DNA of 64,000 nt from Janthinobacterium lividum PAMC 25724 (GTDB taxonomy: Bacteria > Pseudomonadota > Gammaproteobacteria > Burkholderiales > Burkholderiaceae_D). Positions 25,996 through 32,429 of the stretch are shown piece after piece. The DNA is taken from contig AHHB01000021.1 of NCBI GenBank assembly GCA_000242815.2, positions 124,001 through 188,000 on the forward strand. Direction: 5' to 3'. A program made the translations under genes and the position numbers. Numbering within the stretch: position 1 is the first letter of the stretch; each line of letters starts with the position of its first letter. The notes beneath the pieces are model-generated. The model ran no database searches and had not been told where the DNA came from. It saw only the letters and a program-made list of their open reading frames with translations.

Positions 25996-27150
25996 ATGAA
26001 AGCAATGATTTTAGCGGCAGGCAAGGGCACGCGCGTGCAGCCCCTGACCTATGATTTGCCCAAGCCCATGATCCCCATCCTGGGCAAGCCCGTGATGGCA
26101 TATCTTGTGGAGCACCTGGCGCAGCATGGCGTGACCGACATCATGGTCAACGTCAGTTATCTGCATGAAAAGATCGAGGGGTATTTCGGCGAAGGCCACC
26201 AGTTCGGCGTGCGCATCGGCTATTCCTTCGAAGGTTATACGAATGATACGGGCGAGGTCGTGCCACAACCGCTGGGTTCTGCTGGCGGCATGAAGAAGAT
26301 CCAGGACTTTGGCGGCTTTTTTGACGAAACGACGATCGTGCTGTGCGGCGACGCCTTGATCGACCTCGACCTGCAAGCGGCCTTGCGCGAACACCGCAGC
26401 AAGGGCGCGCTGGCGTCCGTCATCACACTAGAAGTGCCTTGGGACAAGGTATCGAGCTATGGCGTGGTGGTCAGCGACGCCGATGGGCGCATCCGCGCCT
26501 TTCAGGAAAAGCCGGCGCAGGCAGATGCGCTGTCCAATTGCGTCAGCACCGGCATCTATATTTTCGAGCCGGAAGTACTGGACCTGATACCTGGCGACCG
26601 CCCGTTCGATATCGGTTCGGAATTGTTTCCTCTGCTGGTAGAGCAGGGCTTGGCTTTCTATGCGCAAAAGTGCCAGTACAACTGGATCGACATCGGCAGT
26701 GTGAAGGATTACTGGGAAGTGTTGCAAAGCGTGCTGATGGGAGAAGTTGCCCAGTTGCAGGTACCTGGCACCCAGATTGCCGATGGCGTGTGGGCTGGCC
26801 TCAATACCAGTATCGACTGGCGTGGCGGCACGCGTATCGAAGGCCCCGTCTACATCGGCTCGGGCTGCCGTATCGAAGCGGGAACCACTATCATCGGCCC
26901 CACCTGGATCGGTCACGGCAGCCATGTCTGTAGCGGCGCCGAAGTCGTGCGCAGCGTGCTGTTCGAATACACGCGTGTGTTGCCTGGCGTGGTACTTGAT
27001 GAAATGATCGTCTTCAAGGATTACAGTGTCGATCGCGCCGGCCAGATGCGCCACGTATCCGATTACACGAGCGATGCCTGGGGCAATGCACGCGACCGGC
27101 GCCGCCAGCGCCGCGAAGAAGCGCCGCCGGCACTGTGCGCTTCCTATTAA
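25996..27150 (+). CDS. Sugar-1-phosphate nucleotidylyltransferase with C-terminal left-handed helix
   Basis: 384 residues. The N-terminal nucleotidyltransferase domain has the signature MKAMILAAGKGTRVQPLTYD, metal-binding LCGDALIDLDL and product-binding FQEKPAQADALSNCVSTGIY. The C-terminal part (about 260-350) is a hexapeptide-repeat helix (GPVYIGSGCRIEAGTTIIGP, TWIGHGSHVCSG). This two-part plan fits mannose-1-phosphate guanylyltransferase-like or glucose/GlcNAc-1-phosphate transferases; the nucleotide and sugar cannot be told with certainty. It stands directly before manC, whose ATG is 20 bases after its stop, so the two enzymes are co-expressed. Confidence 0.85.
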   Translation: MKAMILAAGKGTRVQPLTYDLPKPMIPILGKPVMAYLVEHLAQHGVTDIMVNVSYLHEKIEGYFGEGHQFGVRIGYSFEGYTNDTGEVVPQPLGSAGGMKKIQDFGGFFDETTIVLCGDALIDLDLQAALREHRSKGALASVITLEVPWDKVSSYGVVVSDADGRIRAFQEKPAQADALSNCVSTGIYIFEPEVLDLIPGDRPFDIGSELFPLLVEQGLAFYAQKCQYNWIDIGSVKDYWEVLQSVLMGEVAQLQVPGTQIADGVWAGLNTSIDWRGGTRIEGPVYIGSGCRIEAGTTIIGPTWIGHGSHVCSGAEVVRSVLFEYTRVLPGVVLDEMIVFKDYSVDRAGQMRHVSDYTSDAWGNARDRRRQRREEAPPALCASY

Positions 27151-27170
27151 ACTGTTTGCCAAGTGAAACC

Positions 27171-28625
27171 ATGAACATTTACCCAGTCATCCTGTCCGGT
27201 GGTTCGGGCACCCGTTTATGGCCGCTGTCGCGCGTCGTGCTGCCCAAGCAGTTGTTGCCGCTGGTCACCGACAAGAGCATGTTGCAGGAAACCGCGTTGC
27301 GTGTCAGCAGCCTGCCGAACCGCCGAGCCGGCGACAGTGCGCTGGCCGAGTTCGACCTCATGCCGCCGCTGGTGGTGTGCGGCAATGAACACCGCTTCAT
27401 GGTCGCCGAGCAACTGCGCGAGATCGGCCTGCCGCCGCTGGGCATCCTGCTCGAGCCGGTGGGGCGCAACACGGCGCCGGCCGTGGCCGTGGCCGCGCAA
27501 TACCTGTTGGCTATCGACCCGCAGGCGCTGATGCTGGTCTTGCCAGCCGATCACGTGATCACCGATGTTGCCGCGTTTCACCAAGCCATCGCCGAGGCGG
27601 CACTACTGGCGGCCGAGGGCGCGCTGGCCACCTTCGGCATCGTGCCCACGGCGCCCGAAACGGGTTATGGCTATATCCGCAGTGGCGCACCCGTGAGCCC
27701 GGGCGCCCTGGGCTGCAAGGTCGAGCGTTTCGTGGAAAAGCCGGACCTCGCCACGGCGCAGACGTTCCTTGCCGCCGGTAATTATTTCTGGAACAGCGGC
27801 ATGTTTCTGTTCCGCGCCGAACGCTATCTGAGTGAGCTGGGGCAATTCCAGCCGGCCATGCTGGCCGCCAGCGAGGCGGCGGTGCGCGATGGCTACCGCG
27901 ATCTCGATTTTTGCCGCCTGGAAGAGAAGGCCTTCGCCGCCTGTCCATCCGATTCGATCGACTATGCCGTCATGGAGCATACGGCGCATGCGGTGGTGCT
28001 GCCGGCCGCCATCGGCTGGAGCGATGTCGGTTCTTGGTCGGCCTTATGGGAAGTGCAGCCGGCTGACGGCAACGGCAACGTGGTGCGCGGCGACGTGTAT
28101 CTCGATGGCGTCAGCAATTGCATGGTGCGCGCCGAGCGCCGCATGGTCGCTGTGTTGGGCGTGCAGGATTTGATCGTGGTGGAAACGGACGATGCCGTCC
28201 TGGTGGCGCACAAGGACCAGGTGCAGCGCGTGAAACAGGTGGTCGATCACTTGAAGCAGGCGGGGCGCAGCGAACACGTGCAACACCGCAAGGTGTATCG
28301 CCCTTGGGGCAGTTATGAAGGCATCGATATCGGCGAACGCTTCCAGGTCAAGCGCATCATCGTCAATCCGGGCGGTAAGTTGTCGCTGCAGATGCACCAT
28401 CACCGCGCCGAACACTGGGTGGTGGTCAGCGGCACTGCCAGCGTCACCTGCGGCGAGAAGGTGACTCTGCTGACAGAAAATGAATCGACCTACATCCCCA
28501 TCGGCATGACGCATCGGCTGGAAAACCCGGGCAAACTGCCCTTGCATTTGATCGAAGTGCAATCGGGTAGCTATCTGGGCGAGGATGATATCGTGCGCCT
28601 GGAGGATGTTTATCAGCGAGTATGA
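27171..28625 (+). CDS. manC: Mannose-1-phosphate guanylyltransferase / mannose-6-phosphate isomerase
   Basis: 484 residues of the type II (AlgA/ManC/XanB) bifunctional enzyme, giving GDP-mannose from fructose-6-phosphate with a phosphomannomutase encoded elsewhere. The N-terminal transferase has YPVILSGGSGTRLWPLSRVV, FVEKPD and NYFWNSGMFLFRA. The C-terminal cupin isomerase has RPWGSYEGIDIGERFQVKRI and the metal-binding QMHHHRAEHWVVVSGTA. ATG 27171 is chosen because the family starts MNIYPVILSGG; an upstream alternative would overlap the previous gene. It is the last gene of the sugar operon; no hairpin terminator was seen after it. Confidence 0.93.
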   Translation: MNIYPVILSGGSGTRLWPLSRVVLPKQLLPLVTDKSMLQETALRVSSLPNRRAGDSALAEFDLMPPLVVCGNEHRFMVAEQLREIGLPPLGILLEPVGRNTAPAVAVAAQYLLAIDPQALMLVLPADHVITDVAAFHQAIAEAALLAAEGALATFGIVPTAPETGYGYIRSGAPVSPGALGCKVERFVEKPDLATAQTFLAAGNYFWNSGMFLFRAERYLSELGQFQPAMLAASEAAVRDGYRDLDFCRLEEKAFAACPSDSIDYAVMEHTAHAVVLPAAIGWSDVGSWSALWEVQPADGNGNVVRGDVYLDGVSNCMVRAERRMVAVLGVQDLIVVETDDAVLVAHKDQVQRVKQVVDHLKQAGRSEHVQHRKVYRPWGSYEGIDIGERFQVKRIIVNPGGKLSLQMHHHRAEHWVVVSGTASVTCGEKVTLLTENESTYIPIGMTHRLENPGKLPLHLIEVQSGSYLGEDDIVRLEDVYQRV

Positions 28626-28709
28626 GCTACAGTTTTTACAATATCTCCACAGTGAAACTATTGGCCTTAAGAATGATGCCATAAGGTAACTTTATATTAA
28701 ATATTCGTC

Positions 28710-28732
28710 AACATAAAAAATTACTTTATGTT
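28710..28732. promoter_or_regulatory. Inverted repeat upstream of the PEP-CTERM gene pair
   Basis: AACATAAA (28710-28717) and TTTATGTT (28725-28732), seven bases apart, in an AT-rich 180-base gap. It could be an operator or weak hairpin. No sigma-54 (-24/-12) element was found in this gap. Confidence 0.35.
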
Positions 28733-28805
28733 ATGATGTCATCTGGTTTTGTAAGATAACTCATGTGGATGCAAATGTATCCGCAACCACGGCCGGGGAA
28801 ATCGC

Positions 28806-29360
28806 ATGAAGAAAAATACATATTCGGTACTGTCCGCGCTGGCATTTGCCGGCTCGGCGTTGTTCGCGCAGTCAGCCTTTGCGGCACCCGTCGACATCAG
28901 CTCCATGCCTGGCGTCGTCAATCTGGCAGCGGGCGGTTCGCTGACCTTCGGCGATAAGTTCAAAAACAATCAAAAGAGCAATTTTTTCAATGACATGTTC
29001 AAGTTCAATGTGGCGCAGGCCAGTGACCTGAGCGTGGTATTGAGCTCGCGCAGCAGCAGTGATAAGAACGGCCTGAACCTGACAGGTTTCGGCTTGTACA
29101 GCAGCGTTGGCAATACCTTGCTGCTCGGTGGTAATCAGTTGTTGACCGGGATTGATGATAAATGGACCTTGTCGTATGCCCACCTGGCTGCCGGTTCCTA
29201 TTACTTGAAAGTCAGCGGCAACGTGGTGTCGAATACGGGCGCCGCTTTCAGTGCGAACGGCAGTCTGGTATCGGCCGTGCCTGAGCCTGGGACGTATGCG
29301 ATGTTGCTCGCTGGCTTGGGCTTGCTGGGTTTCATGGCACGCCGTCGACAAAAGGCTTGA
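28806..29360 (+). CDS. PEP-CTERM protein, FxDxF type (first of a tandem pair)
   Basis: A 184-residue exported protein. The signal peptide is at residues 1-27 (ALAFAGSALFAQSAFA-AP). The mature domain holds FFNDMFKF (FxDxF-type motif) and ends in the exosortase tag VPEPGTYAMLLAGLGLLG, a hydrophobic helix then RRRQKA. Exosortase is expected to cut at the PEP motif and anchor the product outside. The same order of motifs and the same length class occur in the next gene, so the pair arose by duplication. SD GGGGAA lies 7 bases before ATG 28806. Confidence 0.88.
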   Translation: MKKNTYSVLSALAFAGSALFAQSAFAAPVDISSMPGVVNLAAGGSLTFGDKFKNNQKSNFFNDMFKFNVAQASDLSVVLSSRSSSDKNGLNLTGFGLYSSVGNTLLLGGNQLLTGIDDKWTLSYAHLAAGSYYLKVSGNVVSNTGAAFSANGSLVSAVPEPGTYAMLLAGLGLLGFMARRRQKA

Positions 29361-29444
29361 GCCCAGCTGGGCTGATTGGCACCCTCGTTTGCATTTCCAT
29401 CCCGCAGCTGGCCTGAGCCGGTTGCAGTCATCTTGGTGAAAAGT

Positions 29445-30023
29445 ATGAAAAAATTTCTGAAATCCCTGTTTGTGGCAGCCATGTTTGCCGGCAGCAGCCT
29501 GGCAGCCCATGCGGCGCCGGTTGATATCAGCCACGCCACGGTAGACCTGACGCAAGACTTGCTCGACTATTCCAGTAGCGATCTGCTAGGCTCGTTTTCG
29601 TTGGCTCCAGGCCAGTTGGCTGGCGCGGGCAATAACTTTTTCAGCGACAAATTCACGTTCAGCGTCCAGGGTCTCAATGACCTGAGCGCACTGGCGACGT
29701 CGCTCAAGCCGAGCGCTAATTCCGGCCTGACATTGACCGGCTTCAGTCTGCGTAATGCCAACGGCATTCTGTTCAAAGGCGCGCTTGACTTGATTAATTT
29801 CACAGCGAAAGACCAGGCGTGGTCGTTGCAGTCCGGTTCCATGCCTTTGGCTGCGGGCAGTTATTTCCTGCAAATTGATGGTTATGTTGCTTCGCCAGCC
29901 GGCGGTAGCTATAGCGGCATCCTGGCAGTTACGCCGGTACCTGAACCAGAAACCTACGGTATGTTGCTGGCGGGCTTGGGCCTGGTCGGCTTCATGGCAC
30001 GCCGCCGCAAGCTGCAGGCTTGA
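29445..30023 (+). CDS. PEP-CTERM protein, FxDxF type (second of a tandem pair)
   Basis: 192 residues from ATG 29445; upstream in-frame codons would put 23 extra residues before a normal signal peptide (MKKFLKSLFVAAMFAGSSLA). The mature part parallels the upstream gene: PVDIS near the start, FFSDKFTF at the FxDxF position, GLTLTGFSLRNANG in the middle. It ends in VPEPETYGMLLAGLGLVG with RRRKLQA. Similarity to its neighbour is clear by eye, though most positions have diverged, so the duplication is old. A strong terminator follows at 30045. Confidence 0.88.
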   Translation: MKKFLKSLFVAAMFAGSSLAAHAAPVDISHATVDLTQDLLDYSSSDLLGSFSLAPGQLAGAGNNFFSDKFTFSVQGLNDLSALATSLKPSANSGLTLTGFSLRNANGILFKGALDLINFTAKDQAWSLQSGSMPLAAGSYFLQIDGYVASPAGGSYSGILAVTPVPEPETYGMLLAGLGLVGFMARRRKLQA

Positions 30024-30044
30024 AGATAAAAAATTCTGTACATG

Positions 30045-30074
30045 AAACGGAGGCTGCGGCCTCCGTTTTTTTTT
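30045..30074 (+). terminator. Intrinsic terminator after the PEP-CTERM pair
   Basis: AACGGAGGC (30046-30054), loop TGCG, GCCTCCGTT (30059-30067), then eight or more T. The stem is perfect and GC-rich. Confidence 0.85.
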
Positions 30075-30100
30075 ACCGTCGGATGATGTGGGGCTATAAT
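30072..30100 (+). promoter_or_regulatory. Possible sigma-70 promoter of the TIGR03790-type gene
   Basis: TTTACC (30072-30077), a 17-base spacer and a perfect TATAAT (30095-30100). If used, transcription starts near 30107, downstream of the ATG pair at 30083/30086, so translation would start later, at TTG 30164. Confidence 0.45.
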
Positions 30101-30163
30101 CGTCACGCACAATGGGCGGCCGCTGCATGGCTGTTTCGATCTTTCTCAACGACGATATTGACC

Positions 30164-31186
30164 TTGCATAAATCTCTCTTCCTTTCGCTGGCGCTGGCCG
30201 CCGGCATCGCACATGCCGACGCGCCATCCATGGCGCCAGGATTGAATGCGCTGCAATTGGCTGTTGTGATCAATGACGCCGAACCGAACAGTATCGAAGT
30301 GGGGGAATATTACCGCCAGAAGCATGGTATTCCTGCCGCCAATGTCGTGCATGTGCATATCCCGAACAGGCCGCGCAAGCTGAGCATGGACCAGTTCGCG
30401 CAACTGAAGGAGCGCATCGACGCGCAGTTGAAGCCGGGCATCCAGGCCGTGCTGATGGTGTGGAGCGCACCGTATGCGGTCGAATGCAATTCGATCACCT
30501 CTGCTTACACATTGGGTTATGATGCCGGGCAGTGCGCCAAGAGCTGCAGCGCCGGCAAGGCAAGTACTTATTTCAATAGTGATGCCGGCCAACCGTTTAG
30601 CCAACTGGGCTTGCGTCTGTCGATGTTGCTGCCGATTGATTTTGTCGACGAGGCTAAGGCGGTCGTCGACCGCGGCTCCGTTAGCGCTTTTTCCGTACCG
30701 GCCGCCAGTGCCTATTACCTTAATACGAGTGAAGGTGCGCGCAATAGTCGCGCGGCATTTTTTCCGCCGGCCGGGGTGGTGCGCCAGCGTAAGCTGACGA
30801 TTAAGAACATGAAGGCAGATGTGTTGGAAGGCGCACAAGACATCATGGTGTACCAGACGGGCATGGCGAAGGTGGGCAAGCTGGAAACCCTGCGTTTCCT
30901 GCCCGGCGCCCTGGCCGACCATTTGACGTCGTTTGGTGGTGATTTGCAGGGTACCGCACAGATGAGCAGCCAGCGTTGGCTGGAAGCAGGCGCTACCGCC
31001 AGTTACGGCACGGTCAGCGAGCCATGTAATTACTGGCAGAAGTTTCCCAATCCCACGGTGCTGCTGCGCCGTTACCTGGGTGGCATGACGGCGCTGGAAG
31101 CGTATTGGGGCAGCGTCGCCTGGCCTGCCCAAGGCTTGTTCATTGGCGATCCCCTAGCCGCACCTTACGCTACTTTCCGGCGCTGA
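30164..31186 (+). CDS. TIGR03790-type exported protein of unknown function
   Basis: 340 residues if it begins at TTG 30164, giving a short signal peptide (HKSLFLSLALAAGIAHA-DAP). The body contains LQLAVVINDAEPNSIEVGEY followed by YRQKHGIPAANVVHVHIP, the hallmark of TIGR03790 proteins. These often occur in genomes with PEP-CTERM systems and have no assigned reaction. Other features are PYAVECNSITSAYTLGYDAG with paired Cys nearby (CAKSC) and a C-terminal GDPLAAPY. In-frame ATGs at 30083/30086 exist but fall before the predicted transcription start. It is isolated between two terminators. Confidence 0.75.
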   Translation: MHKSLFLSLALAAGIAHADAPSMAPGLNALQLAVVINDAEPNSIEVGEYYRQKHGIPAANVVHVHIPNRPRKLSMDQFAQLKERIDAQLKPGIQAVLMVWSAPYAVECNSITSAYTLGYDAGQCAKSCSAGKASTYFNSDAGQPFSQLGLRLSMLLPIDFVDEAKAVVDRGSVSAFSVPAASAYYLNTSEGARNSRAAFFPPAGVVRQRKLTIKNMKADVLEGAQDIMVYQTGMAKVGKLETLRFLPGALADHLTSFGGDLQGTAQMSSQRWLEAGATASYGTVSEPCNYWQKFPNPTVLLRRYLGGMTALEAYWGSVAWPAQGLFIGDPLAAPYATFRR

Positions 31187-31202
31187 CTGTAGACGGGCAG
31201 AT

Positions 31203-31233
31203 GAAAAAAATGGCTCTTATGAGCCATTTTTTT
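31203..31233. terminator. Bidirectional terminator between convergent genes
   Basis: A-run, ATGGCTC, short loop TTAT, GAGCCAT, T-run (31203-31233). It works for both strands and touches the stop codon of the minus-strand PEP-CTERM gene. Confidence 0.85.
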
Positions 31234-31963
31234 ATGCCTTGCCGTTGCGGCGGCGGCCTATCCAGCTCAGCAATCCCAAGCCCGCCAGTAGCATCAGATA
31301 GGTTTCCGGTTCCGGCACCGGAGGAATTGGCGGTATCACGATGTTCGAGCCGCCACCACTGCGGTCCAAGCCGCCGCTGGGGCCACCACCGCCGACACCA
31401 CCACCACCACTACTACCAGCAGCCGGCGGCGCGGTGTTGCCGCTCGACAAGATCAGCGGTTCATACACGTCGCCAGCGGCCAGGGCGCGGCCAGCTTGAT
31501 AGCCACGGCCTTCGATGGCCCGTTCTTCCTGGGCATAGATGAAGTCGCGGCTGCCGAATTGGTATTTACCCGTGCTGGCCAGCAGGCTTCCACTAGCGCC
31601 GTAGCCTTCATTGACGGCTTGGTCCTTGGCGTTAGCCAGGCGGTGGTCATTGCCAGAAAAGGCCGGTGTGCGCAATACCTGGTCTGACACGCCCGTGCCG
31701 AATTCGGGCGTCGAGCCGACACCGTTGTTGCTGCGCGAGCCAAAGTTGACGAAACCATTCGCTAGCCTGCAGGCGCTGCTTGAACTGTCGGGGTTGAATT
31801 CGCCTGCCTTGCCTGCGCTATCCGCATTGCCCGCTTCGCAGCGTTTGCCGTCCGCATTGGCCTGTGCTGTCGCTGTTTGCGCCTGTGCCATTCCCGCCGA
31901 CATGAACAGTGCTGCCGCCATGGCGGCGCAGAAAGCAGTGTGGTGCTTAAGTGGTTTTAACAT
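31232..31963 (-). CDS. PEP-CTERM protein with glycine-rich linker
   Basis: 243 residues. ATG 31963 begins a good signal peptide (AAMAAALFMSAGMAQA-QT). The mature part is polar, contains three Cys, and includes SREFxY-like GSRDFIYAQEERAIEGRGYQ. Just before the tag is a low-complexity Gly/Ser/Pro stretch (GGGGVGGGGPSGG then LDRSGGG). The tag is VPEPETYLMLLAGLGLLS followed by RRRNGKA. The flexible linker would place the folded domain away from the surface after anchoring. No domain family was recognised. An open frame extends upstream to 32260, but that part has no signal peptide and lies in the promoter region. Confidence 0.83.
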   Translation of the reverse strand: MLKPLKHHTAFCAAMAAALFMSAGMAQAQTATAQANADGKRCEAGNADSAGKAGEFNPDSSSSACRLANGFVNFGSRSNNGVGSTPEFGTGVSDQVLRTPAFSGNDHRLANAKDQAVNEGYGASGSLLASTGKYQFGSRDFIYAQEERAIEGRGYQAGRALAAGDVYEPLILSSGNTAPPAAGSSGGGGVGGGGPSGGLDRSGGGSNIVIPPIPPVPEPETYLMLLAGLGLLSWIGRRRNGKA

Positions 31964-32429
31964 GGTGTATCTCTTTAAAATGCCCCCGAGCGTCGCGCTG
32001 GCGCGCTGTCCGTTCGTGATGCGATTAGTATTGCTACCGGTAATGCGACCTTTGTGTGCATCGCCGGATGAGCATTCCAAGAGACAAGCGAGGCTCGGGC
32101 CTGTTCTCATTGTCGCGGTATTGTTATTGCGAAGCTGCTTATCGTTGTCCACAATAAAACTTATTTGTTTTAAATATATCATATTTTCTCGCTGGCGTCT
32201 TTTATTTGCGTGTCGCACAGCACTGTGAATTGCTAAAAAATATGTCCATCCCCGCATCAAAAGAGGCCGGTAGGCACGGTTTTTACGCCATTCAACTTAA
32301 TCAAATGTCATCAAGTTGTCATCCCCGGCCTTTAATATGCAAATAACAAGTCTGAAATACTTTTGTTAATTGTAGCGTGCCGGCCGATCATGTGGGGCCG
32401 GCGTCATTTATTTATCGACCGGGATCTTC
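31964..32429. promoter_or_regulatory. Divergent intergenic region, 466 bases
   Basis: Lies between the minus-strand PEP-CTERM gene and the plus-strand nuclease gene. The centre is AT-rich (32150-32260). A GC-rich inverted repeat GCCGGCC / GGCCGGC (32379-32385 and 32396-32402) sits 27 bases before the nuclease start, where it could fold in the mRNA leader or act as an operator. No gene was recognised. Confidence 0.45.

Noticed and set aside
29376-29440. Sigma-54-like TGGCACCCTCGTTTGCA before the second PEP-CTERM gene (29377-29393)
   Set aside because: The GG and GC doublets are eleven bases apart rather than ten, and sigma-54 is intolerant of spacing changes.
31964-32260. N-terminal extension of the minus-strand PEP-CTERM protein
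   Set aside because: Would hide a normal signal peptide behind 99 residues; the region looks like promoter DNA.
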